Source: Paracoccus lutimaris
GTDB lineage: Bacteria > Pseudomonadota > Alphaproteobacteria > Rhodobacterales > Rhodobacteraceae
Length of the DNA stretch: 64,000 nt
Direction: 5' to 3'
Assembly: GCF_003337565.1 (NCBI RefSeq)
Contig: NZ_QPJL01000001.1
Span: 434,001 to 498,000, forward strand
The position numbers and the translations under genes are program-made. The notes below the pieces were generated by a model. It made no database searches and was not told the origin of the DNA. It saw only the letters and a list, made by a program, of their open reading frames with translations. Shown here piece after piece: positions 1 to 8,763 of the stretch (positions are counted from its first letter, which is position 1; each line of letters opens with the position of its first letter).

Positions 1-161
1 CGGCGGCGCACCGCCTCGGCCAGTTCGTCGTCGCGGGCGTCAAGGGCGCTGGCGGCATCATGGATCGCGCTTTCGACCATGCCGCCCATCTTGACGACCA
101 TGGCCTGAACCGCCTCAAGATCGCGGTCAAAGGCCGAAAGGATATGGCGTTCATTGTTCAT
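1..161 (-). CDS. phoU: PhoU, phosphate-specific transport system accessory protein (N-terminal part, cut by window edge)
   Basis: Only the first 53 codons are present; the gene runs off the left edge. The start ATG (159-161 on the minus strand) gives MNNERHILSAFDRDLEAVQA, which is typical of the PhoU helical-bundle family. In this family PhoU links the Pst transporter to the PhoR/PhoB phosphate-sensing pair and represses the pho regulon when phosphate is plentiful. It is the last gene of the pst operon, 18 bases after pstB and on the same strand. The identification rests on the N-terminal sequence and the operon position together; function beyond that is family knowledge. Confidence 0.93.
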   Translation of the reverse strand, partial: MNNERHILSAFDRDLEAVQAMVVKMGGMVESAIHDAASALDARDDELAEAVRR

Positions 162-179
162 GTCGTTCCCTTTCCAGCC

Positions 180-980
180 TCAGCCGATCCGGCCGCTGAT
201 ATAGCTTTCCGTGCGCGGATCGCGCGGATTGGTAAAGATATCCTCGGTCGAGCCATATTCCACCAGATTGCCCAGATGGAAAAAGGCCGTCTTCTGGCTG
301 ACCCGCGCCGCCTGCTGCATCGAATGGGTCACGATCACCAGCGAAAATTCGGTGCGAAGCTGGTCGATCAGCTCCTCGATCTGGCCGGTGGCGATGGGGT
401 CCAGCGCGCTGCAGGGCTCGTCCATCAGCAGGACTTCGGGCTGGGTCGCCACCGCGCGGGCGATGCAAAGCCGCTGCTGCTGGCCGCCCGAAAGCCCGGT
501 GCCGGGATCGTTCAGCCGGTCCTTGACCTCGTTCCACAGCGCCGCGCCGCGCAGGCTTTTCTCGACGATTTCGTCCAGCTCGGCGCGGTTGCGGGCCAGC
601 CCGTGGATGCGGGGGCCATAAGCCACGTTGTCATAGATCGATTTCGGAAAGGGGTTCGGCTTCTGGAACACCATGCCGACGCGGGCGCGCAGCTGCACGG
701 GATCGACGCGGCGGTCATAGATATCCTCGCCGTCCAGCGCGATGCGCCCCGCGACGCGGCAGATGTCGATGGTGTCGTTCATGCGGTTGATGCAGCGCAG
801 AAAGGTCGATTTCCCGCAGCCCGACGGCCCGATAAAGGCGGTCACGGTCTTGTCGAGGATATCGACATTGACGTCCTTTAGCGCGTGCTTGTCGCCATAA
901 TGGACCTGCACACCCCTGGCCGAGATCTTGGTGTCGGTTTGCTGCTGCATGCGCGCCTCGGCAACTCTCATGTCGTTCAT
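180..980 (-). CDS. pstB: PstB, phosphate ABC transporter ATP-binding protein
   Basis: Cytoplasmic ATPase that powers phosphate import through PstC/PstA. In 266 residues it has Walker A GPSGCGKS (51-58), a Q-loop FQKP (105-108), the ABC signature LSGGQQQR (163-170) and Walker B LLMDEP (184-189). Length is normal for PstB. The start at 980 has AGGAGA eight bases upstream. The gene lies between pstA and phoU in the same direction, the classical pstSCAB-phoU order, and should be co-transcribed from the Pho box upstream of pstS. Confidence 0.98.
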   Translation of the reverse strand: MNDMRVAEARMQQQTDTKISARGVQVHYGDKHALKDVNVDILDKTVTAFIGPSGCGKSTFLRCINRMNDTIDICRVAGRIALDGEDIYDRRVDPVQLRARVGMVFQKPNPFPKSIYDNVAYGPRIHGLARNRAELDEIVEKSLRGAALWNEVKDRLNDPGTGLSGGQQQRLCIARAVATQPEVLLMDEPCSALDPIATGQIEELIDQLRTEFSLVIVTHSMQQAARVSQKTAFFHLGNLVEYGSTEDIFTNPRDPRTESYISGRIG

Positions 981-999
981 ATCGGATCTCCTAGCCAGA

Positions 1000-2349
1000 T
1001 TACCACCGGCGCTCGAATTTGCGGCGCAGGAAGATGGCGAAAAGGTTCATGCAAAGCAGGAAGGCCAAAAGGACGATGATCGCCCCCGAGGCCCGCTCGA
1101 CAAAGGCCGGGTCGGCACGCTGGGTCCAGTTATAGACCTGAACCGGCAGCGCCGAGGCCGGATCGAAAAGCCCCTCGGGCGGAGCGGCCGGGAAGTTCTT
1201 CACGAATGCCACCATGCCGATCAGCAACAGCGGCGCGGTTTCGCCCAGAGCCTGCGCCATCCCCAGGATCACCCCGGTCAGGATGCCGGGCGTGGCCAGC
1301 GGCAGGACATGATGGAACACCGACTGCATGCGCGAAGCCCCCACCCCCAGCGCCGCATCGCGGATCGAGGGCGGCACCGCCTTCAGCGCCGCGCGCGCCG
1401 GGATGATGATGCGCGGCAGCGTCATCAGGACCAGCACGAGGCCGCCGACGATGGGCGCCGATTGCGGCAGGCCGGCAAAGTTGATGAAGGCCGCAAGCCC
1501 GAGGATGCCGAAGACGATCGAGGGCACCGCCGCAAGATTCGAGATGTTCACCTCGATAATGTCGGTCCAGCGGTTCCTGGGGGCGAATTCCTCAAGATAG
1601 ATGGCGGCGGCGACGCCGATCGGCACCGCCAGCGCCAGCACCACCAGCATCATGTAAAGCGAGCCAAGGATGGCCACGCCCACGCCCGCCGCCTCGGGGC
1701 GCTGGTCCGAGGCATCGGGGCTGGTCAGAAACGACCAGTTCCATGCCGTGGCCAGCATCCCCTGCGCTTTCAGCGCATCGGCCAGTTCAAGCTGCGCGGG
1801 CGAGGTATTGGCGTCGCGCGCCGCGCTTTCCATGCTGACACGGCCCTTGTAATAGCCGTCCACGCGCCCGTTCACCAACACGCGGGCCTCGATGGTCTGG
1901 CCGATCAGGCCGGGATCGGCCAGCACGCGGTCGCGCAGATCGGCCGAGGCCTCTTTCGAGATCAGGCCCGACAGATCCTTGTCTGAAAGACCGGCGACCT
2001 GAATACCCTTGTCGGCAATGGCCGCATCCAGCGCCTTGTCGAGGATCTTGCCATAGGTCAGCGTCAGGACCTTCTTGATGTCCTCGGGGTTACGGTTACC
2101 TTTCTTGTCCAGCTGCGCCGCATCCAGCGTCACCGGGATAGTCAGGTAGGTCTGGCGGAATGCGCCAATGCCGCCGGAAAAGATCGTCACCAGCAGCACC
2201 ACCAGCATGACCAGCGCCACGGCGATGGCGGCAAGGCCATAGGCGCGGAAACGTGCCTCGGCGGCGTTGCGTTTGCGGGTCCGGGGATCCGCGGCCAGCA
2301 GCGACGTTCTGGGGGTCTTGGCGGCGGTCGGGAAGGATGCGTCGCTCAT
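1000..2349 (-). CDS. pstA: PstA, phosphate ABC transporter permease
   Basis: Inner-membrane permease half of the Pst phosphate importer. The 449-residue protein has a first membrane segment near residues 35-60, then a soluble, probably periplasmic stretch of about 170 residues. The five-to-six-helix permease core follows, including the EAA-loop region around '[19 protein letters not shown]'. The long loop makes it larger than the enterobacterial protein of about 300 residues; I believe such long forms are common in alphaproteobacteria. Its ATG overlaps the pstC stop (ATGA, 2346-2349), which suggests translational coupling of the two permease subunits. Confidence 0.96.
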   Translation of the reverse strand: MSDASFPTAAKTPRTSLLAADPRTRKRNAAEARFRAYGLAAIAVALVMLVVLLVTIFSGGIGAFRQTYLTIPVTLDAAQLDKKGNRNPEDIKKVLTLTYGKILDKALDAAIADKGIQVAGLSDKDLSGLISKEASADLRDRVLADPGLIGQTIEARVLVNGRVDGYYKGRVSMESAARDANTSPAQLELADALKAQGMLATAWNWSFLTSPDASDQRPEAAGVGVAILGSLYMMLVVLALAVPIGVAAAIYLEEFAPRNRWTDIIEVNISNLAAVPSIVFGILGLAAFINFAGLPQSAPIVGGLVLVLMTLPRIIIPARAALKAVPPSIRDAALGVGASRMQSVFHHVLPLATPGILTGVILGMAQALGETAPLLLIGMVAFVKNFPAAPPEGLFDPASALPVQVYNWTQRADPAFVERASGAIIVLLAFLLCMNLFAIFLRRKFERRW

Positions 2350-3536
2350 TCGTACTGCTCCCGGTATTTGCGCACGACATAAAGGGCGACGATGTTCAGC
2401 CCCAGCGTCACCGTGAAAAGCGTCAGGCCAAGGGCAAAGGCGACCAGCGTTTCGGGGGCGGCGAAATCGGTGTCGCCGGTCAGCTGGCTGACGATCTTGA
2501 CAGTGATGGTGGTCATCGCCTCAAAGGGGTTCAGCCCCATGCGGGCCGAAGCCCCCGCCCCCAGCACCACGATCATCGTCTCGCCGATGGCGCGGGACGC
2601 GGCCAGAAGCACGGCGCCGACGATGCCCGGCAGGGCAGCGGGCAGCACCACCTTGCGGATGGTCTCGGACGGGGTTGAGCCCAGCCCCAGCGCGCCGTCG
2701 CGCAGGCTTTGCGGCACGGCGTTGATGATGTCATCGGAAAGCGAGCTGACAAAGGGGATCAGCATCACCCCCATGACCAGCCCCGCCGTCATCACCGAGG
2801 ATGCCGATGCGCCCAGCCCCAGCGGCTGCGAGAACCAGTCGCGCAGCAAGGGGCCAACGGTAATCATAGCGAAAAGCCCATAGACGATGGTCGGGATCCC
2901 GGCCAGCACCTCGATCAGCGGCTTGACCACGCCGCGCATCCGCATCGATGCGTATTCCGACATGTAGATCGCCGCGAACAGCCCGATCGGCACCGCGACC
3001 AGCAGCGCGATCAGCGAGATGTAAAGCGTGCCCCAGAGCAGCGGCAGCATGCCCAGCTGCGAGCCGCCACCGAATTTCGGCGACCAGGTGGTGCCAAAGA
3101 AGAACTCGGTCCAGGGGTATTGGCGAAAGAACTGCCCGGTCTCGAACAGCATCGACAGCACGATCCCGGCGGTGGTGATGATGGCAATCGAGGCGCAGGC
3201 GATCAGCAGGCCCTTGACCATGCCCTCGACCGCGTTTCGGGCGCGGAAGCTGGGCGAGGTGCGGATCAGCGCAAAGGCAAGCCCTGCTGCGGCCAGAGCC
3301 AGCGCCACCATCGAGATCAGCGCCGTGCCCGCCGCCGGTTGCACGAAACGCCAGACCGCGATCAGCAGGATCGCCGGCAGCGCCGTCAGAAGCGCCGCGT
3401 TCCAGCCGTAATGGCCGGGCCGCGAATGCAGCTTGCGCGTGTCGCCGCCAGCCATGGCGACGGCCCGCATGCGGGTCAGCAGATAGCCCGCCCCGGCAAG
3501 GGCAAGGACGATCAGCAATGTCCAGGAGACAGGCAT
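2346..3536 (-). CDS. pstC: PstC, phosphate ABC transporter permease
   Basis: Second permease subunit of the Pst importer, 396 residues. Two membrane segments lie in the first 85 residues. A cytoplasmic stretch follows ('LIRTSPSFRARNAVEGMVK'), then the permease core with the conserved 'VLAGIPTIVYGLFA' and the EAA-type loop 'VPQSLRDGALGLGSTPSETI'. Spacing to pstS is 66 bases, and the 3' end overlaps pstA by four bases. Partner assignment to PstA, PstB and PstS follows from family and operon position. Confidence 0.96.
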   Translation of the reverse strand: MPVSWTLLIVLALAGAGYLLTRMRAVAMAGGDTRKLHSRPGHYGWNAALLTALPAILLIAVWRFVQPAAGTALISMVALALAAAGLAFALIRTSPSFRARNAVEGMVKGLLIACASIAIITTAGIVLSMLFETGQFFRQYPWTEFFFGTTWSPKFGGGSQLGMLPLLWGTLYISLIALLVAVPIGLFAAIYMSEYASMRMRGVVKPLIEVLAGIPTIVYGLFAMITVGPLLRDWFSQPLGLGASASSVMTAGLVMGVMLIPFVSSLSDDIINAVPQSLRDGALGLGSTPSETIRKVVLPAALPGIVGAVLLAASRAIGETMIVVLGAGASARMGLNPFEAMTTITVKIVSQLTGDTDFAAPETLVAFALGLTLFTVTLGLNIVALYVVRKYREQYE

Positions 3537-3602
3537 TCAGAGCCTCGGAAACTGGGGAACGGAAAGGGGCGCGGGGACGTTCTGCCGCCCGCGCCCGTCA
3601 GG

Positions 3603-4634
3603 TCACTGGGCGATGGTCGCTTCGTCGGCCACGGCGGTCTGGGTCGCGGCCAGTTCCGGATCGGCGACCAGACCATAGGCGGCCAGCGGGCCCTCGGGGC
3701 CGGCCAGTTCGTCCGAGACGAAGAATTCAGCGAATTCCTTCAGCCCCTGAATGGTGCCGATATGCTGTTTCTTGACATAGAAGAACAGCGGCCGGGACAC
3801 CGGATACTCACCCGAAGCGATGCTTTCGGTCGAGGGCGTCACGCCGCCGATGGTCGCGACCTTCAGCTTGTCGGTGTTGTTTTCGTAAAACGACAGGCCA
3901 AAGACACCGATGCCGTTCGGGGCCGACTGGATGCGAGCCAGCGTCTCGGTATAGTCGCCGTCGATGTCGACCGACTTGCCATCGGTGCGCAGGGCAGAGC
4001 AGGCTTCCTTGGCCTTGTCTTCGTCACCTTTTTCCTTGGCGAAGACCTCGGTGGCGCCAGCCTCCTTGCAGCCCGCCGCGATCACCTTTTCCTCAAAGAC
4101 TTCGCGGGTGCCGTGCTTGGTGCCGGGCACAAAGGCCAGGATGTCCTGATCGGGCAGATCGGCGCGGATCTCGCTCCATTTGGTATAGGGGTTGGCGACG
4201 ACCTTGCCGTCCTTGACCACCTCGGCGGCCAGCGCGTTGAACCAGTCGGCGGCGGTAAAGGCGAAATCCTTGCCGTTGATATCGCTGGCAAAGACGATGC
4301 CGTCATAGCCGATGCGGACCTCGATGACCTCGGTCACGCCGGCGGCCTTGCAGGCGGCCTTCTCGCTGTCCTTCATCGGGCGCGAGGCATTGGCGATGTC
4401 GATCGTGTTCTCGCCCACGCCTTCGCAGAATTTCTTCAGGCCGGCGGACGAGCCGCCCGATTCCACCACCGGGGTCGGGAAATCGGTGTTTTCGCCAAAG
4501 GCTTCGGCGACGATGGTGGCATAGGGCAACACCGTGGACGAGCCGGCGACCTGGATCTGGTCGCGGGCCGAGGCCACGCCTGCCGAGGCGGCAATCACGG
4601 CCAGCGCCGACACGGTGAGTTTCGCGGATTTCAT
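3603..4634 (-). CDS. pstS: PstS, periplasmic phosphate-binding protein
   Basis: Periplasmic receptor that delivers phosphate to PstC/PstA. The 343-residue protein starts with a signal peptide (about residues 1-23, cleavage after VASA). The phosphate-binding 'VAGSSTVLP' motif follows (about 29-37), then 'ESGGSSAGLKKF', the usual Ser/Thr-rich ligand loops of the family. RBS AGGAG precedes the ATG. It is the first gene of the pst operon and sits about 50 bases downstream of a strong Pho box, so induction by PhoB under phosphate limitation is expected. Confidence 0.96.
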   Translation of the reverse strand: MKSAKLTVSALAVIAASAGVASARDQIQVAGSSTVLPYATIVAEAFGENTDFPTPVVESGGSSAGLKKFCEGVGENTIDIANASRPMKDSEKAACKAAGVTEVIEVRIGYDGIVFASDINGKDFAFTAADWFNALAAEVVKDGKVVANPYTKWSEIRADLPDQDILAFVPGTKHGTREVFEEKVIAAGCKEAGATEVFAKEKGDEDKAKEACSALRTDGKSVDIDGDYTETLARIQSAPNGIGVFGLSFYENNTDKLKVATIGGVTPSTESIASGEYPVSRPLFFYVKKQHIGTIQGLKEFAEFFVSDELAGPEGPLAAYGLVADPELAATQTAVADEATIAQ

Positions 4635-4686
4635 AGGATCACTCCTGACATTTCCATCTTGGCCAGCTTTGGCCTGCGCGTCGTTT

Positions 4687-4737
4687 AGAACGGCGATGCG
4701 ACGGTTATGCGAAAGGAATGTGACAGTTGCGCGACAA
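4687..4737 (-). promoter_or_regulatory. Pho box of pstS: five 7-bp repeats in 11-bp register
   Basis: Read on the minus strand, this stretch holds TTGTCGC, CTGTCAC, CTTTCGC, CCGTCGC and CCGTTCT. They start at plus-strand positions 4731, 4720, 4709, 4698 and 4687, exactly 11 bases apart. PhoB boxes are known as direct repeats close to CTGTCAT separated by four bases (11-bp period). The middle repeats fit best and the outermost is weakest. The array ends about 50 bases before the pstS ATG, in the correct orientation. Confidence 0.8.
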
Positions 4738-4767
4738 TCGCCGCCCTGCCCGAAAACCCTGCGATCT

Positions 4768-5868
4768 CTAGCCGATACGGCCCCGGACGCCGCCGGTCTG
4801 CGCGCGGTCCAGCAGCAGATGATCGAGAATCACACAGGCCGCCATGGCCTCGGCGATGGGCACGGCGCGAATCCCGACGCAAGGATCGTGGCGGCCCTTG
4901 GTGATCAGCTCGATTTCCTCGCCCCTTTGGTTGATGGTGCGGCGCGGGGTCAGGATCGAGCTGGTCGGCTTGACCGAGAACCGCACGACGATGTCCTGTC
5001 CGGTGGAAATCCCGCCCAGGATCCCGCCGGCATGGTTCGACAGGAATTCGGGTCCGTCCGGGGTCATACGGATCTCGTCGGCATTTTCGGTGCCGGTCAG
5101 GGCGGCGGCAGCCATGCCCTCGCCGATCTCGACGCCCTTGACGGCATTGATCGACATCATCGCGGCGGCAAGGTCGGTATCCAGCTTCGCATAGACCGGC
5201 GCGCCAAGGCCGGGCGGACAGTTCTGGATCAGCACCTCGATGGCGGCGCCGACGCTGTTCTGGTCCTTGCGGATGGCGTTCAGATAGTCCTCCCACGCGG
5301 GGACGGCGCTGGCATCGGGCAGGAAGAACGGGTTCTGGCCGATCTGACTTGCGTCGAAATTTGCCGGATCCAGATGCAGATTTCCCATCTGACACATGTA
5401 GCCGGTGATCCGCAGATCGGGCACCAGATCGCGCAACACCGCCTGCGCCACGCCCCCCGCGGCAACCCGCGCCGCGGTTTCCCGCGCGCTGGAGCGCCCG
5501 CCGCCGCGATAGTCGCGAATGCCGTATTTCAGGTGATAGGCAATGTCGGCATGGCCGGGACGGAAAGCCTGCGCGATCTCGCCGTAATCCTTGCTGCGCT
5601 GGTCGGTATTCTCGATCATCAGCTGGATCGGCGTGCCGGTGGTGCGCCCCTCGAAGGTGCCGGACAGGATGCGGACCTGATCGGGTTCCTGCCGCTGGGT
5701 GGTGAATTTCGAGGTGCCGGGGCGGCGACGGTCCAGGAATTGCTGGATGAAGGCTTCGTCCAGCGCCACGCCCGGCGGGCAGCCATCCACCGTCGCGCCA
5801 AGCGCCGGCCCGTGGCTTTCGCCCCAGGTGGTGAAGGTGAAGATACGGCCGAATGTATTGAAGCTCAT
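4768..5868 (-). CDS. aroC: AroC, chorismate synthase
   Basis: Last enzyme of the shikimate pathway: converts 5-enolpyruvylshikimate-3-phosphate to chorismate with reduced FMN. The 366-residue protein shows signature 1 GESHGPALG (16-24), RPGHAD (103-108) and the basic motif [13 protein letters not shown] (122-134). I start it at [10 protein letters not shown] (5868), the conserved family start, with a purine-rich GGGCGGGAA upstream; an in-frame ATG 33 codons earlier gives a non-conserved Arg/Pro-rich extension. Single gene, convergent toward pstS and divergent from the RTX gene. Confidence 0.97.
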   Translation of the reverse strand: MSFNTFGRIFTFTTWGESHGPALGATVDGCPPGVALDEAFIQQFLDRRRPGTSKFTTQRQEPDQVRILSGTFEGRTTGTPIQLMIENTDQRSKDYGEIAQAFRPGHADIAYHLKYGIRDYRGGGRSSARETAARVAAGGVAQAVLRDLVPDLRITGYMCQMGNLHLDPANFDASQIGQNPFFLPDASAVPAWEDYLNAIRKDQNSVGAAIEVLIQNCPPGLGAPVYAKLDTDLAAAMMSINAVKGVEIGEGMAAAALTGTENADEIRMTPDGPEFLSNHAGGILGGISTGQDIVVRFSVKPTSSILTPRRTINQRGEEIELITKGRHDPCVGIRAVPIAEAMAACVILDHLLLDRAQTGGVRGRIG

Positions 5869-6116
5869 GGTTCCCGCCCTTTCCGCTTCCCTGCGATAGC
5901 CGCGCCGGTCCGGGGGGGCAATCCCCGGCGTGAAAATCCGGGCCGGAGGGCGCCGCGCAACCCGCACGGACAGGGGGGCGGGCCGGCGATTTCGCCGTGA
6001 TTTCCTTATCCATCAAGCCCCTGATGCCATTCACAACCGGTTCACGCCCCGGGGTCTATGGTCGGGGCGCGAGGCTGCCTGCTCATTCAACGGAATCATC
6101 ACATCAGGAGGAAGTG

Positions 6117-8411
6117 ATGCCTACAGGAACCAACGGCAATGACTTGATGCTCGGAACATTGGCGAGCGAAACCTTCTCTGCCCTTGCGGGCAATGACACG
6201 GTCATTGCGAGCGGCGGCAATGACGAGGTCTATGGCGCTGCTGGAAACGACTCGCTTTATGGTGGAACCGGCAATGACTGGCTTGACGCCGGAACCGGCA
6301 CGGACACGCTGTATGGCGGCAACGACAATGACACGCTGATATCCAGCGGCTATGGCCAGTATTACGGCGAAAGCGGCAACGACTATGTCTATGCCGGCGA
6401 TGGCGGCGGCGAGACGCTGGATGGCGGCACCGGCACGGACTGGCTGAACACGGCAAGCTTCTCGGGCAACTATCGCGTGAACCTCGCCACCGGCCAGACC
6501 AATTTCTTCCTCGAAAGCTTCGTCAACTTCGAGAATATCTATTCGGGGTCTGGAAACGACACGCTTGACGGGACCACGGGCGCCAACACCATGTATGGCA
6601 ATGCCGGCAATGACCTGATCTACGGTAATGCCGGCAATGACACGCTTAATGGCGGAATCGGAAACGACTACCTGTCGGGCGGAGACGGCAATGACCGGCT
6701 TGACGCCGACACCGGCACCGACACGCTGCATGGCTGGGACGACAATGATACGCTGACATCCAGCGGCTATGGCCAGTATTACGGCGACAGCGGCAACGAC
6801 TATGTCTATGCCGGCAATGGCGGCGGCGAGACGCTGGATGGCGGCACCGGCACGGACTGGCTGAACACGGCAAGCTTCTCCGGCGACTATCGCGTGAACC
6901 TTGCCACCGGTGCCACGAACTGGCTCGGCGAAAGCTTCGTCAATTTCGAAAACATCTACACCGGCTCAGGGAACGATACAGTCTATGGCACGGGTGGGAG
7001 CAACTACATCTGGACCCAGAGCGGCAATGACTACATCAGCTCCGATCTGGGCAATGACACCGTCTATGGTGCCGATGGCGACGACACTGTCTATGGCGGC
7101 TTTGGAGACGACTACATCGCGGGCGGCAACGGCAATGACTCGCTGCATGCCGGCAGCGGCATCGACACGGTCTGGGGTGAAGGCGGCAACGACACAATCG
7201 CTTCGAGCGCCTTCGGGTACTACAACGGCGGAACCGGTGACGACTATGTCTATGCCGCTAACGGCAGTGGCGAAACACTGATCGGCGGGCTTGGCAGCGA
7301 CTGGCTGAACACGACCAGCTTCTCGGGCGATTATCTCGTCAATCTGGGCAACGGCAACACGAACTGGACCGGCGAAAGCTTTACCCAGTTCGAGCATCTC
7401 CTCACCGGGTCGGGAAACGACACCCTGATCGGAACGGCTGACGCGAACTATTTCGCGAGCGGAGCAGGCGACGACTGGCTCTATGGTCTGGCCGGCGACG
7501 ACACGCTGCGCGGCGGGACTGGCAACGACTTCATCGTCAGCGGCTCGGGCAGCGATCTTGTCTATTGCGATGAAGGCAACGACACCGTTCAGCCGATTTT
7601 CGGGACCGACACCGTCTGGGGCGGCGCTGGCAATGACAGCATCGCCTCCAGCGGTTCGGGCTATTACGACGGCGAGGACGGCAACGACACGCTGCTGCCG
7701 GTGATCGGCGACAGCGAGACGATGATCGGCGGCAATGGCGAGGATCTGCTGGATACACGCACCTACAAGACCAACTATGTCGTCAACCTGGCCACCGGCC
7801 AGACCAGCATCGTCGGCGAACTGTTCCAGGGGTTCGAACATGTCATGACCGCGGACGGCAACGACCGCGTCTATGGCACGATCGGCGCGAACCGGATCTA
7901 TACCGGTGAAGGCAACGACCTCGCTGTTGGCGATGCCGGAAATGACATGATCTTCGGACAGGGCGGCACGGATGCGCTGCTCGGCGGTACTGGCAATGAC
8001 GTGCTGTATGGCGGCGATGGCAATGACCTTCTGCGGGGCGGCACCGGGGCCGACCTGCTTTTGGGGCAGCTCGGGAACGACGTGTTCCAGTTCATCGATA
8101 TCACCGATTCCACGATCGGTTTGGGTTTGGGCATCGACATCATCAATGGTTTTGATGGTGTTGGCGCTGCGGCGGGTGACCGGATCCAGCTTACTTCGAT
8201 CGACGCGAATACCGTGCAGGGCGGCAATCAGGCCTTTGTTTTCAATGGTACAACGCCGGGCGGGATCGGCACGGTCTGGGTCGGCGCCAGCGGCACGCAG
8301 ACGATGGTCTATGTCAACAACGATATCGATGCGGCGGCCGACATGTTCATCCGCATCAACGACGGCGGGGTACTGCCCGGCCAATATGTCGCGGGAGATT
8401 TCCTGCTGTAA
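6117..8411 (+). CDS. Secreted RTX (hemolysin-type calcium-binding repeat) protein
   Basis: Predicted extracellular protein of 764 residues exported by a type I system. It has no N-terminal signal peptide and starts at MPTGTNGNDLM behind a strong AGGAGGAA. Most of the chain is RTX nonapeptides of the GGxGNDxL type that fold into Ca2+-binding beta-rolls. They are arranged in four modules of about 139-148 residues, each with a non-RTX insert of the pattern DWLNT-S-FSG-Y-VNL-G-TN. The end (about the last 100 residues) resembles the serralysin C-terminal domain and finishes in DFLL, a typical type I secretion signal. No catalytic domain is visible, so a structural or adhesive role is an inference. 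No type I transporter genes are adjacent. Confidence 0.85.
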   Translation: MPTGTNGNDLMLGTLASETFSALAGNDTVIASGGNDEVYGAAGNDSLYGGTGNDWLDAGTGTDTLYGGNDNDTLISSGYGQYYGESGNDYVYAGDGGGETLDGGTGTDWLNTASFSGNYRVNLATGQTNFFLESFVNFENIYSGSGNDTLDGTTGANTMYGNAGNDLIYGNAGNDTLNGGIGNDYLSGGDGNDRLDADTGTDTLHGWDDNDTLTSSGYGQYYGDSGNDYVYAGNGGGETLDGGTGTDWLNTASFSGDYRVNLATGATNWLGESFVNFENIYTGSGNDTVYGTGGSNYIWTQSGNDYISSDLGNDTVYGADGDDTVYGGFGDDYIAGGNGNDSLHAGSGIDTVWGEGGNDTIASSAFGYYNGGTGDDYVYAANGSGETLIGGLGSDWLNTTSFSGDYLVNLGNGNTNWTGESFTQFEHLLTGSGNDTLIGTADANYFASGAGDDWLYGLAGDDTLRGGTGNDFIVSGSGSDLVYCDEGNDTVQPIFGTDTVWGGAGNDSIASSGSGYYDGEDGNDTLLPVIGDSETMIGGNGEDLLDTRTYKTNYVVNLATGQTSIVGELFQGFEHVMTADGNDRVYGTIGANRIYTGEGNDLAVGDAGNDMIFGQGGTDALLGGTGNDVLYGGDGNDLLRGGTGADLLLGQLGNDVFQFIDITDSTIGLGLGIDIINGFDGVGAAAGDRIQLTSIDANTVQGGNQAFVFNGTTPGGIGTVWVGASGTQTMVYVNNDIDAAADMFIRINDGGVLPGQYVAGDFLL
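6273..6957 (+). repeat. Near-identical tandem duplication inside the RTX gene
   Basis: Bases from about 6273 to 6540 recur at about 6690 to 6957, an offset of 417 bases or 139 codons. The central 150 bases of each copy differ at only a few positions, for example aaagcgg versus acagcgg. Two further, more diverged copies of the module follow, with their GET/SET box starts at 7272 and 7716. The reading frame is kept throughout, so the duplication lengthens the beta-roll by one module. Confidence 0.85.
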
Positions 8412-8460
8412 CCCTTGCATCCGTTGCGCGAAGTATTGGCGCAACCCGCGACATGAGAGG

Positions 8461-8489
8461 CGCGGCCCTACCCGGGGCCGCGTCTTTTT
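8461..8489 (+). terminator. Rho-independent terminator of the RTX gene
   Basis: An 8-bp GC stem CGCGGCCC / GGGCCGCG (8461-8468 and 8475-8482) with a six-base loop is followed by TCTTTTT. It lies 50 bases after the RTX stop codon. Confidence 0.8.
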
Positions 8490-8733
8490 CGCATCCCCGC
8501 CCTGGGGGTGAGGTCGGCACGTCCCGGCCCCGCGCAACCATCCTGGAACGCGCCCCGACCTGACTGCCGCGAACCTCCACAGAACACGGGAATTGATGAA
8601 TGCCGCTGTCCCGGACCGTCTGGTGACGGGCATTGAGGCGCACATATCGGGGATCACGCCGCCAGATGAGGAGGATCTCCGCAATCATCGGCCCCTCCGT
8701 AACGGGACCGAAAAATGCTCCGCCGGCAAGCAA

Positions 8734-8754
8734 GGTGCGTGCAAAGCACGCACC
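8734..8754 (-). repeat. Perfect hairpin GGTGCGTGC / GCACGCACC after the HlyD-like gene
   Basis: Nine-base arms with a three-base loop, nine bases past the 3' end of the minus-strand HlyD-like gene. There is no clear poly-T tail (minus strand continues TTGCTTGCC). It may be a terminator or an mRNA-end hairpin. From memory, GGTGCGTGC...GCACGCACC hairpins recur in Rhodobacteraceae genomes as interspersed repeats, but only one copy is in this window. Confidence 0.5.
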
Positions 8755-8763
8755 CTACGCGTT

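Larger units (their letters stand above)
8412..8763. other. Gene-free gap between convergent RTX and HlyD-like genes, with two hairpins
   Basis: I see no credible coding region in these 352 bases; open frames here have no homology I recognise and lack good starts. The gap holds an inverted repeat GTTGCGC/GCGCAAC near 8423-8444, the RTX terminator (8461-8489) and a perfect 9-bp hairpin (8734-8754) next to the end of the HlyD-like gene. Confidence 0.6.

Noticed and set aside
2709..4688. 659-codon open frame on the plus strand over pstC and pstS
   Set aside because: Both pst genes are unmistakable on the other strand; this frame is Arg/His/Gln-rich noise.
6966..8684. 572-codon open frame antisense to the RTX gene
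   Set aside because: It is repetitive only because the RTX repeats are; it reads Val/Ala/Ile-rich periodic sequence with no family match.
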